Shown: positions 34,134 to 45,093, numbered from the stretch's first letter. The stretch is DNA of 64,000 nt from Acidobacteriota bacterium (GCA_018268955.1 JAFDVO010000017.1:1-64000); one strand, 5' to 3'. A program made the numbers and translations. Notes: generated by a model not told the origin, from the letters alone.

Positions 34134-34910
34134 CTAGAGCGGCTTGCCGAGCCTCGCCTGGATGGCGTCACGATAGCCGCGGCTGAGTGTCAGCCGGGTT
34201 CCATTCCGCAGCTGTACCACGTACTCGCCGTTGAAGGACGACTGCATCTCGACGATCCGGTCCACGTTCACAATCGTCGAGCGATGGATGCGCATGAACT
34301 GCTGCCGATCGAGCTGCGACTCGAGGTGCGCCATCGTCTCGCGCACCAGGTACTCGTGGGGACCGGCGTGCATGCGCACGTAGTTGCCGGCCGCCTCGCA
34401 CCAGTCGATGTCGACCGTGCGAACCAGGTGAATCCGCCCGCCAGACTTGACCATCAGGCGCTTGCGCGGTTCGTGAGCGGCGACGGCGCTCGCGGCACCG
34501 CCGCTCGTCAGCCCAATGGGGCCGCCGCCCGCGCGTCGCCGCGCGAGATGCTCGCGCGCATGACCGAGCGCCGCGCGGAACCGCTCGGCACTGAACGGTT
34601 TCAGCAGGTAGTCGAGTGCGTGCACTTCGAATGCGGGGAGCGCGTACTGATCGTGCGCCGTCACGAACACCACCGCGGGCTCTCCGTTGGCCTGGATCGC
34701 ACGGGCGAGGTCGAGGCCGCTCATCTCTGGCATCTGGATGTCGAGGAAGAGCAGGTCGAGACGGGACTGCTCGATCGCGGCCCGCGCTTCGGAGCCGGTC
34801 GCGCACTGGCTGACGACCTCCACATCCGGCTCGCCGGCGAGCAGCGACACGACACGATCCCTCGCGATCGGCTCGTCGTCTGCGACGAGCGCCCGAATCT
34901 TCCCGCTCAT
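34134..34910 (-). CDS. LytTR family response regulator
   Basis: 258 residues. Receiver (about 5-120; ALVADDEPIARDR, LLFLDIQMPEMSG, VTAHDQYA, LLKPFS) and C-terminal LytTR DNA-binding domain (about 155-255; WCEAAGNYVRMH, RIHRSTIVNVDRI). The ATG overlaps the stop of the sensor gene (ATGA), so it is the cognate partner of the LytS-type kinase. Targets are probably direct-repeat sites, not identified here. Confidence 0.93.
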   Translation of the reverse strand: MSGKIRALVADDEPIARDRVVSLLAGEPDVEVVSQCATGSEARAAIEQSRLDLLFLDIQMPEMSGLDLARAIQANGEPAVVFVTAHDQYALPAFEVHALDYLLKPFSAERFRAALGHAREHLARRRAGGGPIGLTSGGAASAVAAHEPRKRLMVKSGGRIHLVRTVDIDWCEAAGNYVRMHAGPHEYLVRETMAHLESQLDRQQFMRIHRSTIVNVDRIVEMQSSFNGEYVVQLRNGTRLTLSRGYRDAIQARLGKPL

Positions 34911-36028
34911 GCCGCACCTGCCTTGGCCTCGTCGACCTCCCCGTCGCAGGCCACGAACGGAATGGCTACCTTGACGCAGAACCCGGCCTCGTTCGAGAAG
35001 ACGAACGCGTGGTCACGACCGTACAGGTGCTGCAGGCGCGCGCGGGTGTTGGAGAGGCCGACCCCCTGGTTCATCAGCGTGAGAAGGGAGGGCGCAACGC
35101 CGTCTCCACTGTCCATGATGCGGATGACCAGGCGATCACGCTCGCGCCGCGCTTCGATCTCCACGTGCCCGGGCCTCGTGAACGGCGCAACACCGTGGCG
35201 CACGGCGTTCTCGACCAGCGGCTGCAGCAGGAAGTTGGGAACTCGCGCCGCGAGCGCGTCGGTTTCTATCCGCATGGTCACCTGCAGGCGTGCCCCGAAG
35301 CGGACCTGCTCGATGTCGAGGTACTTGTGGAGGACCTCGAGCTCGTCCTTGAGCGGCACCTCCTGCGCGGTGGAGGAATCGAGCGCCATGCGCAGGAGAT
35401 GACCAAGACGATCCATCATCCGGTCAGCGGCCTCGACGTCGGTGCGCATCAGGCCCGAAATCGCGTTCAGCGTGTTGAACAGGAAGTGCGGCTGCAACTG
35501 ACGCTGCAGCGATTCCAGCTGCGCCTCGATCAGCCGTGTCTCGAGATGCGCGCTGTCGACGGCGCGCCGTTCGGACTCGCGTCGGTACTCCAGCGCGTGC
35601 GCGATGCCGACCAGGAACAGGTACGTCATCAGCACCCAATCGAGCTGGGTCAAGTACTCGATGCGGGCGCCGAACCACCATCCGGCCGAGGGTGGTGGCT
35701 GGTGCATCAGCAGCACGCGCGTGGCGAGCATCGCCGACGAGTGCACGAGTGAATAGGCCAGGGCACCAGCAAGGTGCACGGCGTACGGACGCCAACCCTG
35801 GCCACGCGCGAACTGGTAGCGAGCCGCCAGGCGGAAGACCAGCGGCGAGACGAGCGCGGGCACGTACCAATAGACGAGATTCAGCAGCAGGAGATGCCCG
35901 ATCATCCCGTCCGGCTTCCGCCCGGTGCTCACCGAGAGGAGATAGGACTGGACCGTCGAGGAGAGCCCGAACGCGGTGGCGATGCCGAAGAGCAGCGGGA
36001 GTCGCACCGGCATTCGACTGGCAGGCAT
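34907..36028 (-). CDS. LytS-type sensor histidine kinase
   Basis: 373 residues. Five to six membrane helices (about 8-145), then the His_kinase family domain (about 165-250; QLQPHFLFNTLNAISGLMR with the phospho-His) and an HATPase_c domain (PLVENAVRHGVAPF, DSGDGV, GVGLSNTRARLQHLYG). ATG 36028 is preceded by GATAGT exactly six bases upstream and no Shine-Dalgarno, suggesting a leaderless mRNA; the longer frame runs through a repeat. Paired with the LytTR regulator downstream. Confidence 0.9.
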   Translation of the reverse strand: MPASRMPVRLPLLFGIATAFGLSSTVQSYLLSVSTGRKPDGMIGHLLLLNLVYWYVPALVSPLVFRLAARYQFARGQGWRPYAVHLAGALAYSLVHSSAMLATRVLLMHQPPPSAGWWFGARIEYLTQLDWVLMTYLFLVGIAHALEYRRESERRAVDSAHLETRLIEAQLESLQRQLQPHFLFNTLNAISGLMRTDVEAADRMMDRLGHLLRMALDSSTAQEVPLKDELEVLHKYLDIEQVRFGARLQVTMRIETDALAARVPNFLLQPLVENAVRHGVAPFTRPGHVEIEARRERDRLVIRIMDSGDGVAPSLLTLMNQGVGLSNTRARLQHLYGRDHAFVFSNEAGFCVKVAIPFVACDGEVDEAKAGAA

Positions 36029-36347
36029 ACACGCACTATCGGCGCGCCCGTGCTGCCGGTCAAGACGCGCGTCAGCCGCCTGAGCAGTGGTGATGCGGTT
36101 CGTCACGCGCCAGCCGCGATTCGTCACTGGGAACAGAGGGCGGAGGTTCGAGGTTGGAGGTTCGAGGTTCGAGGTTCGAGGTTGGAGGTTGGAGGTTGGA
36201 GGTTGGAGGTTGGGGGGCGGAGGACTGAGGTCCGAGGCCAGGGGACAGGACAGAGCCGCCCCATCCTGCCGCCGCTGGTCACGCGCCACGCGCCGTTCGG
36301 CCCAGCACGCTTGTGGATGATCGATCCCGCCGCGAAGATGCCGGCCT
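36029..36347. other. 319-bp intergenic region with repeat
   Basis: Divergent gap between the LytS gene and the metalloprotease-like gene. It contains the heptad array at 36143-36212; the rest has no recognisable gene or clear promoter for the plus-strand gene. Confidence 0.5.
36143..36212. repeat. Ten tandem heptamers GAGGTT(C/G)
   Basis: Uninterrupted 10x7-bp array; only the seventh base varies (C,G,C,C,C,G,G,G,G,G). The cleanest long heptad array in the window. Confidence 0.92.
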
Positions 36348-37019
36348 ATGGTTGCCGCCATTGGCCTGCTGCTCGCCGTTGCTGCATCCGTCCCTGTGGC
36401 GCCGTCACGCCCACGGATTCAGCTGGATGTTGTCGTCGAAGCCGGGGTCGACCTCGCGCGCGACGACCTCCGCGCGGCCGCGTCGCTGATTGCCGACATC
36501 TGGCGGCCGGTGCTGGACGTCGACGTGTCGTTCGGTAGTGGGACCGTGCAGCCGGGAATCGCCGAGCGGCTCTGGCTGACGATCACCAACCGCGGGCTGG
36601 AGGGCGACGATACGGGGCTGGCCTGGGTCGGCTTCCGAGGAGACGAGCCGCTCACGACGGTGACGCTGTCAATGCAGGCGGTGCAGCGCCTCGCGCGCGA
36701 CGGGCGGTGGCACGGGCGAGCGCTTGCGTCGTACCCGCCGCACATGACCCGGCTGTTCCTGCAGCGTGCCGTCGCACGGGCGGTCGCACACGAGATCGGG
36801 CACTACGTGCTGCGGAGCCGCCAGCACGAACGGGCAGGGCTGATGCGGGCGGCCTTCTCGGTCGACGACATCATGGACGGCGTGCCGGCACTGGGCACCG
36901 CCATTCGCGACTACGCGCGCAGGAACGAACAGCGTGCGTCGGTGGCGTCCGCGCCCGCGCTCGCCGTGGAACCCGCAGCTGGAGGCAAGAAACAATCGGA
37001 ACCCAGCGTCGAGAACTAG
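36348..37019 (+). CDS. Putative exported metzincin-like metalloprotease
   Basis: 223 residues. Short hydrophobic N-terminus (MVAAIGLLLAVAASVPVA) that may be a signal peptide. At about 144-162 it reads VAHEIGHYVLRSRQHERAGLM: HExxH followed seven residues later by His and then GLM, like the zinc site and Met-turn of metzincins, although the usual Gly of HExxHxxGxxH is replaced and the spacing to the third His is one longer. The rest is not recognised. No ribosome-binding site is obvious. Function is inferred from the motif only. Confidence 0.6.
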   Translation: MVAAIGLLLAVAASVPVAPSRPRIQLDVVVEAGVDLARDDLRAAASLIADIWRPVLDVDVSFGSGTVQPGIAERLWLTITNRGLEGDDTGLAWVGFRGDEPLTTVTLSMQAVQRLARDGRWHGRALASYPPHMTRLFLQRAVARAVAHEIGHYVLRSRQHERAGLMRAAFSVDDIMDGVPALGTAIRDYARRNEQRASVASAPALAVEPAAGGKKQSEPSVEN

Positions 37020-37065
37020 GGGTTGCGCGGCGACCCGGGTTCGACGCTGAGTTCCTCGGCTCGTT

Positions 37066-38415
<1,350 letters not shown>

Positions 38416-38570
38416 TCATAACCGGACCGGCTCGGCTGGGCCGCCTTGCGCCCGCTGCCTCGGCCGACACACCTGTCTGCTGCGAGGCGGCTCGATACCG
38501 CCCGGATTTTTCATGGATCACCGGCCCGCCAGCGGGTGTACGGTAAGGGGCTCATGGGCAGTGGGAACCC

Positions 38571-38618
38571 AGGAACGCAGGAATGCAGAAATGCAGAAAT
38601 GCAGAAACGCAGGAATGC
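38571..38618. repeat. Period-8 repeat GCAGAAAT
   Basis: AGGAACGC, AGGAATGC, AGAAATGC (twice), AGAAACGC, AGGAATGC between argG and the amidohydrolase gene. Confidence 0.8.
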
Positions 38619-38659
38619 ACGTTCGTAGGGCCTAACGTCCAACTTCCTGAAAGGTTTCT

Positions 38660-40327
38660 ATGACAGCGAGACGTTCGTGGACGAAGGCCGCGGCCCTGTG
38701 CGTCGCCGTGGCCATGGCGGGGCCGACGATCAGCGCGCAGCAGGGAGCGGCCCGTCCGGCGCCGAAGCCCGCCGCCGCGCCCAAGGCGCCGGTCAACCCG
38801 AAGCTGGATGGCTACAAGAAGGAAGTGATTGCCGAGGTCGACAACATGTCGACCTTCACGCAGCAGATGATCGACCAGGTCTTCAGCTTCGGCGAACTCG
38901 GCTTCCAGGAGTTCGAGACGACCAAGTACCTGACCGACATCCTCAAGAAGAACGGGTTCACCGTGCAGGAGAACCTGGCCGGCATCCCGACGGCGTGGAT
39001 GGCGAGCTGGGGCTCGGGCAAGCCGGTGATCTCGCTTGGCTCGGACATCGATGACATCCCGCAGGCGTCGCAGAAGCCGGGCGTCGCGTGGCACGAGCCG
39101 ATCATCGAAGGGGCGCCCGGCCACGGCGAAGGGCACAACTCCGGTGTGCCGCTCAACATCACCGCGGCGCTCGCGGTGAAGAAGATCATGGAGCGCGACC
39201 ACCTGCCGGGCACGATCCGGCTGTGGCCCGGCGTCGCGGAGGAACTGCTCGGGACGAAGGCGTACTACGTCCGCGAGGGCGCGTTCAAGGACGTCGACAT
39301 CGCGCTGTTCGCGCACGTCGGCGACGCGATGAACGTGAACTGGGGCGACGGCATGAGCAACGGCCTCATCTCGGTCGAGTACCTGTTCAAGGGCGAGAGC
39401 GCCCACGCAGCGGGCGCGCCCTGGCGCGGCAAGTCGGCCCTGGATGCGGCGTCGCTGATGGACATCGGGTGGCAGTATCGGCGTGAACACCTGCGCCTGC
39501 AGCAGCGCTCGCACTCGGTGTACAGCGATGGCGGCGACCAGCCCAACGTGGTTCCGCCGACCGCCGCCATCTGGTACTACTTCCGCGAAACCGACTACGC
39601 GCATATCAAGGAGCTCTGGGAGATCGGCGACAACATGGCCAAGGGCGCCACGCTGATGACCGACACGTCAGTCACCTCCCGCGTACTCGGCTCCGCCTGG
39701 CCGTCGCACATGAACAAGACGGTCGCGGAGACGATGCACGCGAACATGGAGCTGGTTGGCATGCCGCAGTGGTCCGAGGCGGACCAGACGCTCGCGCGCG
39801 CCCTGCAGCGCGAGGTGAAAGTGCCTGAGATCGGCCTGCGCACGAAGATCAACGACCTGCGTGGACGTGAGGAGATCCCGGACGAGGAGAAGCGCGGCGG
39901 CGGGTCCGATGACATCGGCGACGTGTCCTGGAACGTGCCGACGGTGACGCTGAACTATCCGGCCAACATCGCAGCAGGCCCCGGCCACAACTGGGCCAAC
40001 GCGGTCTCGATGGCGACGCCGATCGCCCACAAGGGCACCACTGCAGGCGCGAAGGTCCAGGCGCTCACGGTGCTCGACCTGCTGACGCGCCCCGAACTGG
40101 TGCAGCAGGCGTGGGACTACTTCAACAACGTGCAGACGAAGAACAAGAAGTACACGCCGCTCCTCCGTCCAGAGGACAAGCCGGCCATCTGGCTGAACAA
40201 GGAAACGATGGAGCGGTATCGTCCGGAGATGAAGAAGTACTACTTCGACCCGACGAAGTACAAGACCTACCTCGAACAGCTCGGCATCGAGTACCCGACG
40301 GTCAGGAAGACCTCGACGTCCAACTAG
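38660..40327 (+). CDS. Exported M20-family amidohydrolase (AbgB-like)
   Basis: 555 residues with a signal peptide (about 1-26, ending TISAQQ) and a Pro/Ala-rich linker (about 28-45). M20 dinuclear-metal peptidase fold, closest to p-aminobenzoyl-glutamate hydrolase subunit AbgB: SDIDDIPQASQ, EGHNSG (His ligand), GVAEELLGTKAYYV (Glu catalytic and ligand), AHAAGAPWRGKSALDA and a late His in GPGHNW. It cleaves amide bonds of N-acyl or aminobenzoyl amino acids; substrate unknown. A weak AGG precedes ATG 38660. Confidence 0.88.
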   Translation: MTARRSWTKAAALCVAVAMAGPTISAQQGAARPAPKPAAAPKAPVNPKLDGYKKEVIAEVDNMSTFTQQMIDQVFSFGELGFQEFETTKYLTDILKKNGFTVQENLAGIPTAWMASWGSGKPVISLGSDIDDIPQASQKPGVAWHEPIIEGAPGHGEGHNSGVPLNITAALAVKKIMERDHLPGTIRLWPGVAEELLGTKAYYVREGAFKDVDIALFAHVGDAMNVNWGDGMSNGLISVEYLFKGESAHAAGAPWRGKSALDAASLMDIGWQYRREHLRLQQRSHSVYSDGGDQPNVVPPTAAIWYYFRETDYAHIKELWEIGDNMAKGATLMTDTSVTSRVLGSAWPSHMNKTVAETMHANMELVGMPQWSEADQTLARALQREVKVPEIGLRTKINDLRGREEIPDEEKRGGGSDDIGDVSWNVPTVTLNYPANIAAGPGHNWANAVSMATPIAHKGTTAGAKVQALTVLDLLTRPELVQQAWDYFNNVQTKNKKYTPLLRPEDKPAIWLNKETMERYRPEMKKYYFDPTKYKTYLEQLGIEYPTVRKTSTSN

Positions 40328-40332
40328 GGACC

Positions 40333-40465
40333 AGGGACTCGGAACTCGGGACTCGGGGGCATCGGCTCGGGATCAGGCGTTCAGCCTGATGCCCGAGCCG
40401 GTGCCGTTCGAACTTCTGCGTTCTGCCTTCCGAGTTCTCACGTCTCAAGTCTCAAGACCAATTCA
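40333..40465. repeat. Heptad-like repeats (GGACTCG and TTCTGCG/GTCTCAA types)
   Basis: Two short arrays, 40333-40358 (GGACTC variants) and 40413-40465 (TTCTGC, GTCTCAA variants), in the gap before the symporter gene. Confidence 0.55.
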
Positions 40466-40485
40466 GTCCCCCGTCCTCCTCCCCC

Positions 40486-42021
40486 TTGTCCTCTGGCGTC
40501 CTCGTCATCGTTGCGATGTATGCGGCATTCCTGCTGGTCGGGTGGGCTGCCTCACGCAAGGCACGCGCAGGCACGGCTGCGGACCTGATCGTGGCGGGAC
40601 GCAGCATGCCCATGTGGGTGGCTGCGCTGACGATGACCGCGACGTGGGTGGATGGCGGCTACCTCCTCGGCACGACCGAAGGCGCCTACAAGTCCTCGAT
40701 GCAGCTGGGCGTGCAGGGCGGCTTGTGCTTCGGCATCAGCCTGATTGTCGGCGGTCTCTTCTTCGCCCGCACGATGCGGGCGCACGGCTTCACGACGCTG
40801 ATCGACCCGCTCGAGGCCAGGTTCGGCCGCAGGTGGGCGGCGGTGCTGTTCCTGCCCGCACTTGCCGGCGAACTGTTCTGGAGCGCCGAACTGCTGGTGG
40901 CGATCGGTTCGACCTTCGGCGTTCTCCTTGGAGTGCCGCTGACCTCCGCCATCCTGGTGTCGGCGGTCGTGACCACCGCCTACACCGTGCTCGGGGGCAT
41001 GTGGTCGGTCGCGTACACCGACATCGTGCAACTCGGGCTGGTGGCCATCGGGCTCGCGGCCGCGTTGCCGTTCGTACTCGCTGGAGCCGGCGGGCTGGGG
41101 CACGCGTGGGCCACCTATGTTGCCGCGCGGCCTGATGGCGCCGGCCTGGTCGCGCCGATGACGATCTCGCCCCTCTGGGATCGCGCCGGCATCGTGGGAT
41201 GGTGGGACACAGCGGCCATGCTCGTGTTCGGCGGCATTCCGTGGAACTGCTACTTCCAGCGTGTGCTGTCATGCCGCACGCCCGGCGATGCACGGCGACA
41301 GTCGGTTCTCGCGGGGGTGTTGACGATCGCGCTGACCGCGCCGCCGCTCCTCATGGGCGTGGCTGCCTTCGCATACCCCTGGCCGGACGACCTGTCCCGT
41401 CGGCTGGCGGCCACGCCCGCTGAAGCCATGCCCCTGCTCCTCGCGCATGCGGTTCCCCCGCTGATCGGGCTGCTCGGCCTCGCGGCGATCGTCGGCGCTG
41501 TCACGTCGAGCTTCAGCTCGTCGATTCTCTCCGCCGGTTCGATGCTCAGTTGGAACTGCCTCAAGCGGCTGATGTGGCCGGCGATGACGGTGCGGCATCT
41601 CATCGCCGTGATACGCGGGTCCATTCTGTTGTTTGGGGCAGTGGCCGCGGTGCTCGCGCTGAAGGTGCAGAGCGTGCAGGCGCTGTGGTTCTTCACGAGC
41701 GACCTGGTGTTCGTCCTGCTGTTTCCGCAGATTCTGTGGGCCCTTTACGATCCGCGCGCGAACCTGGTCGGATCGATCGCGGCGTTCATCGTGTCCCTGG
41801 TCGTCCGGGTCGGCGGCGGTGAGCCGCTCCTGGGGATTCCAGCGGTATTCCACTATCCCGCGACGCTGCCGTTCCGCACCGTCGCCGCTGCGGCAGGCCT
41901 TCTCCTCCTGCCGGCCGTCAGCCGACTGACGACCGCCCTCCACCCGCCGCGCCTGCTGAGGAACCCGGCAGCTGCAGATGACGAGCGTGGCGCGCGGTCT
42001 CACGCGGAGGTGCCCGCATGA
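40486..42021 (+). CDS. Sodium:solute symporter resembling high-affinity choline transporter (CHT1/SLC5A7)
   Basis: 511 residues, 12-13 membrane helices, SSS family. Segments strikingly like animal CHT1 are WVDGGYLLGTTEGAYK (about 49-64), FLPALAGELFWSAELL, AYTVLGGMWSVAYTDIVQL and GGIPWNCYFQRVLS. The start is taken as TTG 40486 because the first helix begins immediately; ATG 40516 is an alternative. It overlaps the phosphatidylcholine synthase gene by ATGA, which strongly supports choline as the substrate. Confidence 0.82.
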   Translation: MSSGVLVIVAMYAAFLLVGWAASRKARAGTAADLIVAGRSMPMWVAALTMTATWVDGGYLLGTTEGAYKSSMQLGVQGGLCFGISLIVGGLFFARTMRAHGFTTLIDPLEARFGRRWAAVLFLPALAGELFWSAELLVAIGSTFGVLLGVPLTSAILVSAVVTTAYTVLGGMWSVAYTDIVQLGLVAIGLAAALPFVLAGAGGLGHAWATYVAARPDGAGLVAPMTISPLWDRAGIVGWWDTAAMLVFGGIPWNCYFQRVLSCRTPGDARRQSVLAGVLTIALTAPPLLMGVAAFAYPWPDDLSRRLAATPAEAMPLLLAHAVPPLIGLLGLAAIVGAVTSSFSSSILSAGSMLSWNCLKRLMWPAMTVRHLIAVIRGSILLFGAVAAVLALKVQSVQALWFFTSDLVFVLLFPQILWALYDPRANLVGSIAAFIVSLVVRVGGGEPLLGIPAVFHYPATLPFRTVAAAAGLLLLPAVSRLTTALHPPRLLRNPAAADDERGARSHAEVPA

Positions 42022-42737
42022 CCGGGCGCCAGCTACTCGCGTGGATGGTGCACCTCTATACCGCCCTCGGCCTCGTCTGCGCCGCTGGCATCGTCATCTT
42101 CATCGTGCGCGGCGACGACGTTGCGTTCCGGCTGGCCTTCGGTCTGATGATCCTGGCGACCGTGATCGATGCGACGGACGGGGCACTCGCACGGGCCGCA
42201 CACGTGAAGCAGGTGCTGCCGCAGTTCGACGGCAGCGCCCTGGACAACCTGATCGACTTTCACACCTACACGTCGCTGCCGTTGCTGTTGCTCTGGCGTG
42301 CCGGTCTCCCAGCAGGGCCGCTCGCCTGGGTGCTGCTCCTGCCGCTCCTCGCGAGCGCGTACGGGTTCTCCCAGGTGAACGCGAAAACCGACGACGGGTT
42401 CTTTCTGGGATTCCCTTCGTACTGGAACATCGTCGCGCTCTATGTCTACGTGCTGCGCATGCCGGCCTGGCTTGTTGTCGCCATCGTGGTCGTGCTCTCA
42501 GTGCTGACCTTCGTGCCGACGCACTATCTCTATGCCTCGCGCGGCGGGCCATTCGCGCGGGTGATCAACTGGGGGGCGGCCGTGTGGTTCGTGCTGCTCG
42601 TCCTGATGCTGACAGGCGCCGCGGGCCATGAGCGCGAGTTCGCGCTGCTGTCCCTCGGGTATCCCGCGCTGTACCTCGTGCTCTCAGCGGTGGTCACCCG
42701 TCGCAACCGGCGCACGCGTCCAGCACCTGGCCGGTAA
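42018..42737 (+). CDS. pcs: Phosphatidylcholine synthase (CDP-alcohol phosphatidyltransferase)
   Basis: 239 residues, about eight membrane helices. Pcs condenses choline directly with CDP-diacylglycerol to give phosphatidylcholine. The CDP-alcohol motif appears as DATDGALARAAHVKQVLPQFDGSALDNLIDF (about 54-84), the variant spacing typical of rhizobial-type Pcs, and FFLGFPSYWNIVALYVYVL is a Pcs hallmark. Coupled to the choline symporter upstream by a four-base overlap, so import and incorporation of choline form one operon. Confidence 0.88.
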   Translation: MTGRQLLAWMVHLYTALGLVCAAGIVIFIVRGDDVAFRLAFGLMILATVIDATDGALARAAHVKQVLPQFDGSALDNLIDFHTYTSLPLLLLWRAGLPAGPLAWVLLLPLLASAYGFSQVNAKTDDGFFLGFPSYWNIVALYVYVLRMPAWLVVAIVVVLSVLTFVPTHYLYASRGGPFARVINWGAAVWFVLLVLMLTGAAGHEREFALLSLGYPALYLVLSAVVTRRNRRTRPAPGR

Positions 42738-42863
42738 GTCGGAGGCAGGAGGAGGCTCGTGCGGTTCTCGCGTCGGGGCGTGAGACCGGTGTCGCCACTG
42801 GGTCGATCACGCGCGCCGCTGAGCGACTATGATCGGACGCACACTCAGCCAAGGAGACGACCG

Positions 42864-43373
42864 ATGTCCAATGCGATCAGCCAGTCACTGCTGCCCGAGT
42901 TCGACATGGAGATGATGAACACCCGCAAGGTCCTCGAGCGGGTGCCGGAGATGCAGGGGGCCTTCAAGCCGCACCAGAAATCGATGTCCCTCGCCCGCCT
43001 TGCGGGACACGTCGCGGAGATGCCGACCTGGGGCATGGTGACCCTCGCCCAGGACGAACTCGACATGCGCCCGGAAGGCACGTCGCAGTACCAGGCCTAC
43101 GTCCTCACGCGAACGGCAGACGCGGTGAAGTTCTTCGATGAGAACTACCGCCTCGCCCGAGAGCTGCTGACCGCGGCCACCGACGAGACGATGATGCGGA
43201 CCTGGACGCTGAAGGACCAGGGCAAGGTCCTGATGGCGCTGCCGAAGGTCGCCGTCCTGCGCGGGTTCGTGATGAACCACATGATTCATCACCGCGCGCA
43301 ACTGCTCGTCTATCTCCGCATGAACGACGTCCCGCTGCCCGGCCTGTACGGGCCGTCGGCCGACGAGCAGTGA
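42864..43373 (+). CDS. DinB/YfiT-like metal-binding protein
   Basis: 169 residues, four-helix bundle of the DinB superfamily. Three metal-binding His are likely in LARLAGHVAEMP (about 49) and GFVMNHMIHHRAQL (about 138-143). Members include thiol-dependent transferases and stress proteins; the activity here is unknown. AAGGAGACGACC fixes ATG 42864. Confidence 0.85.
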   Translation: MSNAISQSLLPEFDMEMMNTRKVLERVPEMQGAFKPHQKSMSLARLAGHVAEMPTWGMVTLAQDELDMRPEGTSQYQAYVLTRTADAVKFFDENYRLARELLTAATDETMMRTWTLKDQGKVLMALPKVAVLRGFVMNHMIHHRAQLLVYLRMNDVPLPGLYGPSADEQ

Positions 43374-43404
43374 TTGACCGATCCCGCACAAGAGGCACCA
43401 ACGC

Positions 43405-43458
43405 GCAAGCGTTCTGCATTCTTGCGTGATTGCATTGTTGCGTTGTTGCATTTGTGCG
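43405..43458. repeat. Period-8 repeat TGCATTGT type
   Basis: TGCATTCT, TGCGTGAT, TGCATTGT, TGCGTTGT, TGCATTTG between the convergent DinB and sigma-factor genes. Confidence 0.8.
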
Positions 43459-43471
43459 TGACACGGTCGTA

Positions 43472-45013
43472 CTACGCGGCCTGTCCTCTCCGCAGTTTTG
43501 CGACCGCCCGCGCTTCGATCTGTCGCACACGTTCGCGTGACAGGCCGAGCTTGCGTCCGACCTCGGCCAGCGTGTACTCCCGGTCGGACGCGAAGCCGAA
43601 GCGGAGGCGCACGACCTCCTGTTCGCGTTCCGTGAGCGGCGCGAGCGCATCCTCGATGCGCGATGCGAGCTCGCGCGAGATCGTCTCGTCTTCCGGTGAG
43701 GGAACCGTGCGATCGCGGATCATCGAGCCGATGGCCTGCTCCTCGTTCTCGCCGGTCGGCGCGTCGAGCGAGTACGGGTGCCTCGCCGCATCGAGGAGCA
43801 GCCGAACCTTGTCGAGCGGCATGCCGAGGCGGGCCGCAAGTTCGGCCTCGCTTGGTTCACGGTCGTGTGCCTCGCGCAGCTCGCGACGGGCACGTTCGAG
43901 CTTGCCGATGGCTTCGACGGCGTGCACCGGCAGCCGGATCGTGCGGCCGTAGTCGGCCACGCCCCGCGACACCGCCTGTCGGATCCACCAGGTCGCGTAG
44001 GTCGAGAACCGCAGGCCACGTGCGGGTTGGAAGCGGTCCACCGCCTTCATCAGCCCGATGTTGCCTTCCTGGATGAGGTCGAGGAGCGAGAGGCCGCGGT
44101 TCGTGTAGCGTTTCGCGATCGACACGACGAGGCGCAGGTTCGCTTCGATCATCTGCTGCTTGGCGTATCGGAGCGCCGCGTCGGCCTCGACCACCCTGCG
44201 CAGGCGCTCGGCGAAGAGCGACGGCGGCAGTCCGGTGCGACGCTCGAATGCCATGCGCGTCTTCCTGTCACCACCCTCCGGCACCTCGACGGTGCCGAGC
44301 CGGGCGACGATCTCGTCGATCACGGACGGCCGGATCGGCTGCCGGGCGAGCGCCCGTGCGATCAAGCGCTGCGCCTTGGCCGCCCGGGTGACGGCGCGGC
44401 TGTGCCCCTCCGCCCTGGGCGACTCCGGCGTCGAGAGGCACGACCAGCCACGCAGGCGGTCGGCGCGGGTGATCGCCCGGAGGACAGGCTCGACACGCGA
44501 CTGCTCCAGCTCTCCGCCGTCGGGCAGCAGCACGAGTTCGGCCGCAGGCGCTTCACCCGAGCGGATCCGGTTGGCCAGGTCGGTAAGCGTGTGGATGGCG
44601 CAGGGCAGGCCCGCAAGCGCACCGATCAGATCGGCACGCGCGGCGTCGATCCGGCGGCCGAGTTCCGATTCCTCAGCAGGCTTCAGCAGCGGACGACGGC
44701 CCACTTCACGCAGGTAAGTACGGACGAGGTCCTCTCCGGCGGACGGCAACTCGTCTGCCGTATCGGAATCGGTCGTCTCCTCGTCGTCGAGGCCGATCGC
44801 CTGCGGTGCGGCCGACTCCGGCTCCTCGTCTGCCAGCAGTTGCTCCGGCGCGATCTCCGCATCGTCCTCCGCGTCAGCGTCGGAACCCTCTCCTGACGTG
44901 TCAGCGGAAAGCCCGTAACGCTTGGCGCGCCGCCTCCAGTCGAGCACGCGCCGCTGCGACGGCTGGTCTTCCCATTCCACGAGCGGTTCGGTGGGCGCTT
45001 TCGGTCGATGCAT
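43472..45013 (-). CDS. RNA polymerase sigma-70 family factor (RpoD/group 2-like)
   Basis: About 513 residues from ATG 45013. An acidic N-terminal region (about 45-95) is followed by region 1.2 ([28 protein letters not shown]), a divergent non-conserved segment (about 150-270), region 2 ([26 protein letters not shown] and [15 protein letters not shown]), region 3 ([16 protein letters not shown]) and region 4 with a complete HTH ([25 protein letters not shown]). All core-binding and -10/-35 recognition regions are present. Group 1 versus group 2 cannot be settled without the rest of the genome. The start is uncertain; the frame is open upstream through a repeat. Confidence 0.88.
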   Translation of the reverse strand: MHRPKAPTEPLVEWEDQPSQRRVLDWRRRAKRYGLSADTSGEGSDADAEDDAEIAPEQLLADEEPESAAPQAIGLDDEETTDSDTADELPSAGEDLVRTYLREVGRRPLLKPAEESELGRRIDAARADLIGALAGLPCAIHTLTDLANRIRSGEAPAAELVLLPDGGELEQSRVEPVLRAITRADRLRGWSCLSTPESPRAEGHSRAVTRAAKAQRLIARALARQPIRPSVIDEIVARLGTVEVPEGGDRKTRMAFERRTGLPPSLFAERLRRVVEADAALRYAKQQMIEANLRLVVSIAKRYTNRGLSLLDLIQEGNIGLMKAVDRFQPARGLRFSTYATWWIRQAVSRGVADYGRTIRLPVHAVEAIGKLERARRELREAHDREPSEAELAARLGMPLDKVRLLLDAARHPYSLDAPTGENEEQAIGSMIRDRTVPSPEDETISRELASRIEDALAPLTEREQEVVRLRFGFASDREYTLAEVGRKLGLSRERVRQIEARAVAKLRRGQAA

Positions 45014-45093
45014 GCAGTAGGGCTGTGCAATCCGCCGACCACCTCCGCGCTGACTGCGCGCCGTGCCGACCTGCATCAGGCGCGAGGCCACAC

